A stretch of DNA of 42,259 nucleotides from Mycobacterium neglectum (GTDB lineage: Bacteria; Actinomycetota; Actinomycetes; Mycobacteriales; Mycobacteriaceae): positions 1-42,259 of the forward strand of contig NZ_NVQE01000049.1 in NCBI RefSeq assembly GCF_002591975.1. The letters run 5' to 3'. Below are positions 1-7,017 of this stretch, one piece after another; position 1 is the stretch's first letter, and every line of letters begins with the position of its first letter. The notes under the pieces were generated by a model. The model was not told where the DNA came from, made no database searches, and saw only the letters and a list, made by a program, of their open reading frames with translations. Both the position numbers and the translations under genes were made by a program.

Positions 1-214
1 CAGTCACGGGCCCGGAGAGCCCATCCCCACCACGATCCCGCCCTCGCAAGCGACAGCACGCCAATTCTCGCGCCCTGGCCCGTCCCGCCGGCCAGTCTCA
101 GAACCGCCTTGTTCAGCGCCCTCCTAGACACGCGCGTCTCAGGTTTCACTGTTAGTCTGTGAAGGCCTGAAAACATACATGGACCTGGGTCCCGACTTTC
201 AAAGGGGAATGCTG
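1..214. other. left-edge non-coding stretch, upstream of the first secreted protein
   Basis: No convincing gene. One plus frame stays open from the edge to about 163 but resembles no family I know and could be chance at this GC content. A TAGTCT at 152-157 could be a -10 hexamer for the following gene; there is no clear -35. Confidence 0.3.
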
Positions 215-595
215 ATGGCAGCACACGCCAAAGCCCTCACTAGCAGTTCGAAGAAGCTGGGTATCGTGGGCCTCGGCTCGTTTGCCGTCGCTGCGGCTTT
301 CATCGGTGTTGGCAGCGGAACGGCCAACGCCGATGTCGAGGAGATCTCACCCGGTCCGGTTGTGACCAGCCGGCAGGCTTCCCAGAACTCGGTCATCCGC
401 ATCAATGACTACGGTCTAGCGCGCGGCACTTCCGAGGCGCGTGTCGCAGACGCCGGCGAGATCAACGCGTTCGGAGTGCAGGGCAGCGAAATTGATTTGC
501 CGGTCGTCCGTGACACCGTTAAGGCCGTCGTGGGCACCACCGCCTCGGCGTTCGAGGGTGAATGGCCCGTCGGCCCGGCAATCGGCGATTGGTGA
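215..595 (+). CDS. small secreted protein of unknown function (126 aa)
   Basis: Unrecognised small exported protein. I chose the ATG at 215 because the purine-rich AAAGGGG at 201-207 is correctly spaced for it; an in-frame ATG at 209 lies too close. The N-terminus has the charged stretch SSSKKLG followed by a hydrophobic core and GTANADVEE, so a Sec signal peptide with cleavage after ANA is likely (about residue 40). The mature part is about 87 residues, has no cysteine and shows no known domain. It ends in GPAIGDW just before a strong terminator, so it is probably monocistronic. No function can be assigned. Confidence 0.65.
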   Translation: MAAHAKALTSSSKKLGIVGLGSFAVAAAFIGVGSGTANADVEEISPGPVVTSRQASQNSVIRINDYGLARGTSEARVADAGEINAFGVQGSEIDLPVVRDTVKAVVGTTASAFEGEWPVGPAIGDW

Positions 596-609
596 TCTGC
601 AGAGTTTGA

Positions 610-651
610 AAATTCCGTCCCCGGCGATCACGCCGGGGACGGAATTTTTTT
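610..651. terminator. perfect 17-bp stem intrinsic terminator, probably bidirectional
   Basis: Arms 610-626 and 631-647 are perfectly complementary around a 4-nt ATCA loop and are followed by a run of T to 651. The outer base pairs are A/T on both sides, so the reverse transcript also ends in a U-rich tract. It lies between two convergent small genes and can serve both. Such a canonical hairpin is unusual in mycobacteria. Confidence 0.85.
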
Positions 652-728
652 CGGGCTTTGCTTCGTAAGGCATTGCGCCGCGGAGCCGTCCATTCAACTC
701 CAGGAGCGGCTCGTACGAAGCCCACGAA

Positions 729-926
729 CTAGTCGCAGAGGTACCCGAGCCGTAGTCCACCGGCCCGAGCACCACAGTCATTTGGTGCGGTCATGGTGTT
801 ATCAAACACCGGCCCTGCCACGTTCTGCCCGTGTCCCGGCGTGGAGGGACTCAGCGGAGCCGCGCTGGCACCCCCAGCAAGTCCCAGGAATGCGAACGCC
901 ATGGCCCCCAAGGTAATTGCGTTCAT
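729..926 (-). CDS. small secreted protein (65 aa), possibly frameshifted at its start
   Basis: Short exported protein of unknown function. From the ATG at 926 it reads a hydrophobic signal segment (MNAITLGAMAFAFLGLAGG) with an ASA cleavage site, then a mature peptide of about 40 residues with two cysteines (NDCGARAGG and the terminal LCD). The n-region lacks positive charge. Just upstream, an ATG at 940 with a well-spaced GAGAGGA (946-952) encodes MKKLA and then hits a stop overlapping the ATG at 926. One extra base would fuse MKKLA to this frame and give a textbook signal peptide, so a 1-nt deletion, a sequencing error or a leader peptide are all possible. It converges on the 610-651 terminator. 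Confidence 0.5.
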   Translation of the reverse strand: MNAITLGAMAFAFLGLAGGASAAPLSPSTPGHGQNVAGPVFDNTMTAPNDCGARAGGLRLGYLCD

Positions 927-1118
927 GCGAGCTTCTTCATCGTTTTCCTCTCGGAGTTGCTTACATCACTGGCATGTAGTGCTGTCTGCCATCTGTTACA
1001 GATTCCGGTCGAGATTCATTCCCGCAAATGTGTTCCCAGGGGTCTCGATCAGGATCAATCAACGCTCGGACCGGCCACGAACAGTCGCGCGCACGGCGCG
1101 GGCGCACAGTTGGACGTC

Positions 1119-1421
1119 TCAGCGAGAGCAGTCGACCGTCACCGAAGCAGTCGGCCTGACGACAAACGGGTAGTAGTCGTCGTCGTAGTTAAGGATCGGC
1201 ACCCAGTTGGGTGGTCCTTGCGACCTTCGCACGTTGGTCACCACGCACTTGTTCATCGATGCGGTGCCGATCCGGTCGATGCTGACCGAATAGCCCTGCT
1301 GCTGGAGGTCGGAGATGACTTCCTGCGCGCTCTTGGTGTCTGCGCCCGCGGAACCGGCCGCCATGGCGAGCACCCCGCCCACGGCTGAGACCAATACGAC
1401 GATTGCCCGCACTCCGTTCAT
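1119..1421 (-). CDS. small secreted two-cysteine protein (100 aa), paralogue of the gene at 21473-21814
   Basis: Exported protein of a small mycobacterial family I recognise by pattern, not by function. Residues 1-27 form a signal peptide (MNGVRAIVVLVSAVGGVLAM, cleavage near SAGA-DT). The mature part has the core GYSVSIDRIG, then NKCVVTNVRR, and a C-terminal TVDCSR. Two conserved cysteines suggest one disulfide in the envelope. The protein at 21473-21814 shares the same plan (GYNVVIDRVG, ECFVTNVRNP, SLNCDV). It is followed at 192 nt by the 65-aa gene and has its own upstream gap of 89 nt after mscL, so it is probably transcribed alone. Confidence 0.75.
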   Translation of the reverse strand: MNGVRAIVVLVSAVGGVLAMAAGSAGADTKSAQEVISDLQQQGYSVSIDRIGTASMNKCVVTNVRRSQGPPNWVPILNYDDDYYPFVVRPTASVTVDCSR

Positions 1422-1510
1422 GACGGCACCTCACGTTGGTCGTTACGAGACGCCTCTAGCGTAGCCCCCGGCGCTGCGACTTTTGTTCCCGTTTTTCGCG
1501 GTCCGTGCGG

Positions 1511-1969
1511 CTAACTCCGGTCGGCGCTTGTCGTCTCGGCAGTATCCGGGCTCGGCCCGCTCCCTGGGCTTGCGGCGCGCCCGTCGGACGCTCCATCGCC
1601 GTCGGCAAGAATGTTGCGGATCTCGGTAAGCAGGCTGAGCTCGGTGTCCTGCGCCTGTTCGACCTCACCCTTCTTGCGCAGCCGGTTGTAGGGGAGGACG
1701 ACCAAGAAATAGACCACCGCAGCGACGAGAATGAAGTTGATGAGTGCGGACAGCAGGATGTTCAGGTCGATGGCTTGGCCGCCGCCGATGTTTATCCGCA
1801 GGATGCCGTAGTCGGAATCGCCTCCCGCGCCGATGCGATTGATGAGTGGCTCGATGACGCTGTCGGTGAATTTCGTGACCAGCGCCGTGAACGCGGTACC
1901 GATGACCACCGCGACGGCCAGGTCGACGATGTTGCCCCGGGCGAGAAACTCCTTGAAGCCCTTCAACAT
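1511..1969 (-). CDS. mscL: large-conductance mechanosensitive channel MscL
   Basis: Homopentameric inner-membrane channel that opens under membrane tension to release solutes during hypo-osmotic shock. The 152-residue length matches mycobacterial MscL. The N-terminal amphipathic start MLKGFKEFLARGNIVDLAVAVVIG, the TM1 pore helix (residues about 15-42), an extracellular loop with GGDSDYGIL, TM2 (about 68-92, LLSALINFILVAAVVYFLVV) and the basic cluster YNRLRKKGE are all present. A cytoplasmic helix (TELSLLTEIRNIL) follows; the last 30 residues are Ser/Pro/Gly-rich and variable. It lies 84 nt downstream of the SAF-domain gene on the same strand. Confidence 0.97.
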   Translation of the reverse strand: MLKGFKEFLARGNIVDLAVAVVIGTAFTALVTKFTDSVIEPLINRIGAGGDSDYGILRINIGGGQAIDLNILLSALINFILVAAVVYFLVVLPYNRLRKKGEVEQAQDTELSLLTEIRNILADGDGASDGRAASPGSGPSPDTAETTSADRS

Positions 1970-2053
1970 GCTCTTCGCTTCCTTCCTGCACGTGGGTGTT
2001 CTGGCTGAGAGGCAACGTTAGTCAACTCGATGCTTGTTCGGACGATGTCCGGT

Positions 2054-2716
2054 TCAGTGGAAGGTGAGGGTGACCCTCTGCACGAGCGCCGCACCGGCCA
2101 CCTCGTTGGCGTCCTGCGCCGGTAGGGCGACGAGCACCACTCGTTCGCCTCCGTTGCCCGCTCCTGACGGCGTTTGCGACACCAATACCACCACCGCGTC
2201 GGTTGCCACGACCTGCGGTTCGGTGCCGCCACCCACGCCGGCGTCGTCTCCGGCGCCGAGCACGTCGACCACATCCCCAGGACGGATCAGATCCAGCAGC
2301 GCCGTGTCGTCGAGATGTAGCGGAACGATGCGCGCATTCGGGCCCGCCGCCGACTCGGCCAGTCTCGGACCCAGCAGTCGAACATCGGTCAGTGCCTCGC
2401 CGCGGCGGGCCGGACCCGCGAGCGTCGCACCAACCACCACTGCGAGATCCCGTTGTGCGCCGTCGGGAACCGTTGTCGCCATGCGGGTTTCGAGACGGAC
2501 ATCGGCGGCGGTGAGTTCGATCCCTGGCGCCAGATCCCGGGCGGCGACGACGATGTCGGTCCGTTCGTGCGCCGGGTCGGGTCGAAGTGCCGCGACAGCG
2601 GCCAGGATGACGAGAGCGCCGGCTGCGAACCGCCGGGCCGCCGCGGTGCGCGACCAGTCAGGGCGTAGGCGACCAACGATCCGACTCAACGCCGACGGAT
2701 TGAGCGATTCCCCCAT
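2054..2716 (-). CDS. SAF-domain membrane-anchored protein (CpaB-like), Rv0990c-type
   Basis: Residues about 27-45 form one membrane helix (FAAGALVILAAVAAL). They are followed by a SAF/CpaB-type fold: TDIVVAARDLAPGIELTAADV (about 53-73) is the typical opening of a SAF domain, and LIRPGDVVDVLG continues the CpaB-like region. CpaB proteins belong to Flp/Tad pilus export, but no pilus genes are near, so the family name says little about function. Position directly downstream of ruc, under the same CIRCE element, matches the heat-shock pair Rv0991c-Rv0990c as I recall it. About 220 residues, start ATG at 2716. Confidence 0.8.
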   Translation of the reverse strand: MGESLNPSALSRIVGRLRPDWSRTAAARRFAAGALVILAAVAALRPDPAHERTDIVVAARDLAPGIELTAADVRLETRMATTVPDGAQRDLAVVVGATLAGPARRGEALTDVRLLGPRLAESAAGPNARIVPLHLDDTALLDLIRPGDVVDVLGAGDDAGVGGGTEPQVVATDAVVVLVSQTPSGAGNGGERVVLVALPAQDANEVAGAALVQRVTLTFH

Positions 2717-2777
2717 ACCGCCAAACTAGGCAGCAGCCGAGGGTTTTGGCGCGGGCTGATGCCGCGCCTGTGGATAA

Positions 2778-3137
2778 CTAGTTCGTAGCCGCGGCGGCCG
2801 GCGCCGAACTCGAGGAGCTTGAGCTCGAACTCGAGGAGTCCGACTTCGAGTCGCTGGACGCAGTCGAGGCGGCTTTGTCCGACGACGAGGACTCCGCGCT
2901 GCTGGAGGAGCCATTCGACGACGTCGACGATGCTGAGGTCGACGATGAACTCTTGGCCGTTTCCCGGCTGTCGTTGCGATAGAAGCCGCTGCCCTTGAAC
3001 ACCACGCCTACGTTGCCGAACAGCTTGCGTAGGCGACCGCTGCACTTGGGGCAGGTAGTCAGCGCATCGTCGCTGAACGACTGCACCTCATCGAAGCGAT
3101 TGCCGCAGTCGGTGCACGCATAGGAATACGTGGGCAC
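2778..3137 (-). CDS. ruc: Ruc-type redox-regulated chaperone, FmdB-family zinc ribbon with Ser-rich disordered tail
   Basis: Orthologue by sequence and context of Rv0991c (Ruc), described as a zinc-binding chaperone activated by oxidation. Residues 1-45 form the FmdB zinc ribbon: PTYSYACTDCGNRF and LTTCPKCSGRLRK supply four cysteines. Residues about 65-119 are an almost pure Ser/Ala/Asp/Lys low-complexity tail with a ten-serine run near the end. I chose the GTG at 3137 because GGAGG sits 5-6 nt upstream and the family begins with PTYSYAC; the frame extends further upstream to an ATG at 3170 that overlaps the operator. A CIRCE element lies 27 nt upstream of the GTG, so HrcA control is expected. 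The SAF-domain gene follows after 61 nt. Confidence 0.9.
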   Translation of the reverse strand: MPTYSYACTDCGNRFDEVQSFSDDALTTCPKCSGRLRKLFGNVGVVFKGSGFYRNDSRETAKSSSSTSASSTSSNGSSSSAESSSSDKAASTASSDSKSDSSSSSSSSSSSAPAAAATN

Positions 3138-3163
3138 GAAAACCTCCGAGATCGTCAAACTTC

Positions 3164-3190
3164 TTAGCACTCTACCGGCTCAAGTGCTAG
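3164..3190 (-). promoter_or_regulatory. CIRCE element (HrcA operator) upstream of ruc
   Basis: TTAGCACTC at 3164-3172, a 9-nt spacer, then AAGTGCTAG at 3182-3190. The consensus is TTAGCACTC-N9-GAGTGCTAA: the first arm matches 9/9 and the second 7/9. Placement just before the ruc start fits the HrcA heat-shock regulon membership reported for the M. tuberculosis orthologue, as I recall it. Confidence 0.88.
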
Positions 3191-3225
3191 AACCGCTACG
3201 TGGGCTCCGCCATTCCCGGCGACAG

Positions 3226-3810
3226 TCAGCCGAGTGTGACAAGCCCATTGTGCGGGGTCAGCGCGTGGGTCATGCGCACATCGTGCGGTTCGGCGGGCAG
3301 GCGGTCGACGAGTTCGTCGTCGCGCACGACGGCGATGAGTCGCGCTGCCGCATCGGCCAGGGGCAGGGAACGGTCATAGAACCCCGCTCCGCGGCCCAGC
3401 CGGACCCCTGCGTGGTCGACCGCGAGTGCCGGCACGAGGATCACCGATGCCTCCGCTATCGCGTCGGCCCCGAGCCGCGGTGGCGCAGGCTCCTGCAGTC
3501 CATGCCGCGCTCCGATCAGCTCGCCGGGGCGGTACTCGCCCCACTGCAGCGGCTCCGGGGCGCCCGTGGTCTCAGTGCTGCCGGTGACCGGCAGCAGCAC
3601 CCGCACGCCGCGGCGGCGCAGTGAATCGATCACCTCGAGGGATCCGGGCTCGGACCCGACCGGTACGTATGCGCACACGGTCTGGGCGTCGGTGACCAGC
3701 GCCGCAAGGTGGTTTGCGAGCGCCTGCGCCTCGCGGTCGTGCTCTTCAAACGACAGCGCGCGGCGAGTCAGCAGTATCGCCTCGCGCAGTTCGGCTTTTG
3801 TTCGCTGCAA
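3226..3810 (-). CDS. 5-formyltetrahydrofolate cyclo-ligase
   Basis: Converts 5-formyl-THF to 5,10-methenyl-THF with ATP, returning a storage folate to the one-carbon pool. Family signs: N-terminal KAELREAILLTRRALS, the strand CAYVPVGSEPGS, and the nucleotide-binding signature LGRGAGFYDRSL near the C-terminal half, followed by HDVRMTHALTP. I set the start at the TTG at 3810 because GGAGG lies about 7 nt upstream; this gives 194 aa, about the length of the M. tuberculosis protein (Rv0992c). The frame runs open well upstream, but that part overlaps galU on the other strand and is not protein-like. It is divergent from galU with a 63-nt gap. Confidence 0.9.
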   Translation of the reverse strand: MQRTKAELREAILLTRRALSFEEHDREAQALANHLAALVTDAQTVCAYVPVGSEPGSLEVIDSLRRRGVRVLLPVTGSTETTGAPEPLQWGEYRPGELIGARHGLQEPAPPRLGADAIAEASVILVPALAVDHAGVRLGRGAGFYDRSLPLADAAARLIAVVRDDELVDRLPAEPHDVRMTHALTPHNGLVTLG

Positions 3811-3856
3811 CGCATCGCCTCCAAACCGGACCTTGGGGGGTTCTGCCGACCTAAGG

Positions 3857-3873
3857 ACATTAATGTGTGAACA
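3857..3873 (+). promoter_or_regulatory. probable galU -10 region, leaderless start
   Basis: A 10-bp palindrome ACATTAATGT (3857-3866) contains TAATGT at 3861-3866, a TANNNT -10 hexamer ending 7 nt before the galU ATG at 3874. This spacing predicts a leaderless transcript. The same palindrome may supply a -10 to the divergent cyclo-ligase gene. Confidence 0.45.
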
Positions 3874-4785
3874 ATGACACGGCCCGAGGTACCGATTCCG
3901 CGCACCGCGGTCGTCCCTGCGGCAGGTTTGGGCACGCGGTTCCTGCCCGCGACGAAGACCGTGCCGAAAGAACTGTTGCCCGTCGTGGACACCCCGGGCA
4001 TCGAACTGGTAGCCGCGGAGGCGGCGGAAGCCGGTGCCGAGCGGCTCGTCATCGTGACCTCCGAGGGCAAGGACGGGGTGGTCGCCCACTTCGTCCAGGA
4101 CCTCGTGCTCGAGGGCACGCTGGAAGCACGTGGCAAGCACGTGATGCTGGAGAAGGTGCGCCGCGCAACGGCGCTCATCAAGGTCGAGTCGGTGATCCAG
4201 GCCGAACCCCTGGGTCTCGGCCACGCCGTCGGCTGCGTAGAGAGCGTCCTGAACGACGACGACGACGCAATCGCTGTGCTGCTGCCCGACGACCTTGTGC
4301 TGCCCACCGGTGTGCTGGAGACGATGTCGAAAGTGCGTGCCAAGCGCGGCGGTTCGGTGCTGTGTGCGATCGAGGTGCCTCGCGACGAAATCAGCGCATA
4401 CGGCGTCTTCGACGTCGAACCCGTCACCGATACCAACAATCCGAACGTGATGCGCGTCAAGGGCATGTTCGAGAAACCGAAGGCGGAGGACGCGCCGTCG
4501 CCCTATGCCGCCGCAGGCCGCTACGTGCTCGACCGCGCGATCTTCGGCGCGCTCAAGCGGGTTCCGCGGGGAGCGGGCGGCGAGATCCAGTTGACCGACG
4601 CGATAGCTCTGCTAATCAACGAAGGGCATCCGGTCCACGTCGTCGTGCATCGCGGTTCTCGACACGACCTCGGAAATCCCGGCGGCTACCTCAAGGCTGC
4701 GGTTGACTTTGCGTTGGAGCGCGACGACTACGGGCCCGAGCTACGGCGGTGGCTGGTGGAGCGCTTGGGGCTGATCGATTGCTGA
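3874..4785 (+). CDS. galU: UTP--glucose-1-phosphate uridylyltransferase GalU
   Basis: Makes UDP-glucose from UTP and glucose-1-phosphate, feeding arabinogalactan, trehalose and glucan synthesis in the cytoplasm. The N-terminal nucleotidyltransferase motif is complete: AAGLGTRFLPATKTVPKELL (about residues 13-32). EPLGLGHAVGC, LLPDDLV and GEIQLTDAI are also typical. Length 303 aa is normal. First gene of a rightward cluster galU-glp-rimJ-glpR; the next start is 37 nt downstream. Confidence 0.97.
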   Translation: MTRPEVPIPRTAVVPAAGLGTRFLPATKTVPKELLPVVDTPGIELVAAEAAEAGAERLVIVTSEGKDGVVAHFVQDLVLEGTLEARGKHVMLEKVRRATALIKVESVIQAEPLGLGHAVGCVESVLNDDDDAIAVLLPDDLVLPTGVLETMSKVRAKRGGSVLCAIEVPRDEISAYGVFDVEPVTDTNNPNVMRVKGMFEKPKAEDAPSPYAAAGRYVLDRAIFGALKRVPRGAGGEIQLTDAIALLINEGHPVHVVVHRGSRHDLGNPGGYLKAAVDFALERDDYGPELRRWLVERLGLIDC

Positions 4786-4822
4786 CTCGCAGCGATCGCC
4801 CCGACACCGAGAAAGGCAACTT

Positions 4823-6109
4823 GTGCGGTCGGTTGAGGAGCAGCAGGCTCGGGTAGCCGCTGCCGCGGTGGCCCCCAGACCGGTCAGGGTGGCGATCGCC
4901 GAGGCGCAGGGCTTGATGTGCGCCGAAGAGGTGGTCACCGAGCGACCCCTGCCGGGGTTCGATCAGGCCGCCATCGACGGTTATGCGGTCCGCAGCGTGG
5001 ACGTGCTCGGCGTGGGAACCGGCGACGAGGACGATGGCGGCGACAGCGACGTTAGAGCCGCGACAGGCTCCGACGGTGAGGTGAGCCTGCCGGTGATCGG
5101 CTCGATCGAAGCCGGCGCGCGAACTCCCAGCCGGCTGCAGCCACGCCAGGCCGCGCGGGTCCAAACCGGCGCGCCGATGCCGACGCTCGCCGACGCGGTG
5201 CTTCCGCTGCGATGGACCGACGGCGGTGACGCGCGGGTGACGGTGCTGCGTGGTGTGCGCTCGGGCGCCTATGTCCGCAGGACGGGTGACGACGTCCAGC
5301 CGGGGGACGTGGCCGTGCGGGCGGGGGCGATCATCGGCCCCGCTCAGGTGGGATTGCTGGCCGCGGTCGGACGGGACCGCGTGCTCGTGCACCCGAAGCC
5401 ACGGCTGTCGGTGCTGTGCGTTGGCGGCGAACTCGTCGACATCTCCCGCACGCCGGGGAACGGACAGGTCTACGACGTGAACTCCTACGCGCTGGCCGCG
5501 GCGGGCCGTGACGCGGGCGCCGAGGTCAACCGCGTCGGCATCGTCGATACGGACCCCAAGGCGCTGCGCGACGTCGTGGAGGGTCAGATCAATCGGGCCG
5601 AGGCGGTGGTGATCGCGGGCGCGGTCGGCGGGGCCGCGGCCGAGGGGGTTCGGGCCGTACTCGCGGAGCTCGGCGAGATGGAGGTGGCGCGCATCGCCAT
5701 GCATCCCGGTTCGGTTCAGGGCTTCGGTCAGCTGGGACGAGACGGTGTTCCGGTGTTCCTGCTGCCGGCCAACCCGGTCAGCGCGCTGGTGGTCTTCGAG
5801 GTGATGGTGCGGCCGCTGATCCGGCTGTCGTTGGGTAAACGACAGGCACACCGACGGATCGTGCAAGCGCGCACCCTGTCGCCGATCGGCTCGGTGGCCG
5901 GTCGCAAGGGCTTCCTGCGCGGACAGCTGATGCGCGATCAGGACACCGGCGAATACCTGGTGCAGGCGCTTGGCGGTGTGCCCGGCGCGCCGTCGCATCT
6001 GCTAGCGACGCTGGCTGAGGCAAACTGTTTGGTCGTCGTTCCCAGCGAGGCCGAGCAGATCCGCACGGGCGAGATCGTCGACGTCGCATTCCTGGCCCAG
6101 CGCGGCTGA
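4823..6109 (+). CDS. glp: gephyrin/MoeA-like protein Glp (moeA1 position)
   Basis: MoeA/gephyrin fold, 428 aa, GTG start with GAAAGG at 4811. MoeA proteins insert molybdenum into molybdopterin; the actinobacterial paralogue Glp is instead reported to act in the divisome with the membrane receptor GlpR, encoded here two genes downstream. Retained MoeA features: IDGYAVRS (about 50-57), VQTGAPMP (about 113-120), GGELVD (about 202-207). Degenerate features: the loop that usually reads SGGVSVGDYD is IAGAVGGAAAE, the MKPGKP segment is MHPGSV, and PGNPVSAL is PANPVSAL. The metal/AMP-binding aspartate of that loop is missing, so I infer a scaffold role rather than molybdotransferase activity. No molybdenum cofactor genes are in the window. 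Confidence 0.88.
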   Translation: MRSVEEQQARVAAAAVAPRPVRVAIAEAQGLMCAEEVVTERPLPGFDQAAIDGYAVRSVDVLGVGTGDEDDGGDSDVRAATGSDGEVSLPVIGSIEAGARTPSRLQPRQAARVQTGAPMPTLADAVLPLRWTDGGDARVTVLRGVRSGAYVRRTGDDVQPGDVAVRAGAIIGPAQVGLLAAVGRDRVLVHPKPRLSVLCVGGELVDISRTPGNGQVYDVNSYALAAAGRDAGAEVNRVGIVDTDPKALRDVVEGQINRAEAVVIAGAVGGAAAEGVRAVLAELGEMEVARIAMHPGSVQGFGQLGRDGVPVFLLPANPVSALVVFEVMVRPLIRLSLGKRQAHRRIVQARTLSPIGSVAGRKGFLRGQLMRDQDTGEYLVQALGGVPGAPSHLLATLAEANCLVVVPSEAEQIRTGEIVDVAFLAQRG

Positions 6110-6129
6110 TCGACTCCGGGCACACCGTC

Positions 6130-6783
6130 ATGAACCTATGGCGTTCGAGTTCCATGCATCCGGGGTGGCCGTCGCCTGCCGGTCCGCTGCGGGTGCCCGC
6201 CGGCGTGGTGCGGTTGCGGCCGGTGCGGCTGCGCGACGGGCCGCAGTGGAGTCGTCTCAGATTGTCCGATCAGGCTCACCTGGAACCGTGGGAACCCTCC
6301 AATGGCTCGGATTGGGAAGTGCGGCATGCCATTACGTCATGGCCATCCGTGTGCTCCGGCCTGCGGTCGGAGGCGCGCAAGGGTCGGATGTTGGCATACG
6401 TGATCGAGCTTGACGGACAGTTCGTCGGCCAGCTGACGATCGGCAACGTGACGCACGGCGCGCTGCGGTCGGCGTGGATCGGGTACTGGGTGGCCAGCTC
6501 CGCGACGGGTGGTGGTGTCGCGACAGCCGCGCTGGCGTTGGGCGTGGATCACAGTTTCGGCGCAGTGCGGCTGCATCGCGTCGAAGCGACAGTGCGTCCG
6601 GAAAACGCGGCGAGCCGCGCCGTGCTGGCAAAGGTCGGCTTTCGCGAGGAGGGCCTGCTGCGGCGCTATCTCGAGGTGGACGGCGCATGGCGTGATCACC
6701 TGCTGGTGGCCATCACCATCGAGGAACTCAACGGCTCGGCGTCGTCTGTCCTGGTGCGTCAGGGCCATGCGAGCTGGACGTAA
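6130..6783 (+). CDS. rimJ: GNAT N-acetyltransferase, RimJ-like
   Basis: GCN5-related acetyltransferase of the RimJ/RimL type (Rv0995 position), which acetylates N-terminal amines of ribosomal or other proteins; the true substrate is unknown. The domain spans about residues 24-205: VRLRPVRLRDGPQWSRLR at the start, the acetyl-CoA region around WIGYWVASSATGGGVATAALAL, then RVEATVRPENAASRAVLAKVGF and EGLLRRYLEVDGAWRDHLL, the usual RimJ ending. No strong ribosome binding site precedes the ATG at 6130, so an internal start near residue 9 is possible. It lies 20 nt after glp. Confidence 0.87.
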   Translation: MNLWRSSSMHPGWPSPAGPLRVPAGVVRLRPVRLRDGPQWSRLRLSDQAHLEPWEPSNGSDWEVRHAITSWPSVCSGLRSEARKGRMLAYVIELDGQFVGQLTIGNVTHGALRSAWIGYWVASSATGGGVATAALALGVDHSFGAVRLHRVEATVRPENAASRAVLAKVGFREEGLLRRYLEVDGAWRDHLLVAITIEELNGSASSVLVRQGHASWT

Positions 6784-6895
6784 GGTGCCCGCTGGCCTCT
6801 GTCCCGAGTGTGCGTCCTCATACGCCGACCCCGGCGCGTTGCGGACGAAACCGCGCACTCGGCGGGTCTCGAATATGAGTCAATCTGTTGCAAAA

Positions 6896-6909
6896 GTGAC
6901 ACGTGTGAC
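6896..6909. promoter_or_regulatory. palindromic candidate operator upstream of glpR
   Basis: An imperfect 14-bp palindrome whose core ACACGTGT is perfect and whose outer GT/AC pairs also match. It contains GACAC, the core of the WhiA binding motif known from Streptomyces cell-division genes. It lies in the 234-nt gap before glpR. WhiA/WhiB control is an inference from the motif and gene function only. Confidence 0.3.
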
Positions 6910-7017
6910 TGTTGGTGCTTGTCAGCAGCGAATTACAGGTGTGTAATTGTCTCGGCGCGCCATCCACGGATGCGCAGGTCACCAGACCTAGCCTTATCGG
7001 GGAAAGGAGCAGGCGAC

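Noticed and set aside
1..163. partial CDS at the left edge (plus frame 1 open for 53 codons)
   Set aside because: No recognisable domain or codon pattern; long chance frames are common at this GC content.
2778..2960. Ser/Asp/Lys low-complexity tail of ruc as a possible repeat or assembly artefact
   Set aside because: Serine-rich disordered tails are a known feature of the Ruc orthologue; the frame is intact and ends in a proper stop.
6875..6946. 23-codon ORF (MSQSVAKVTRVTVGACQQRITGV) in the glpR upstream gap
   Set aside because: It could be a leader peptide, but it has no clear ribosome binding site and covers the candidate operator; nothing else supports translation.
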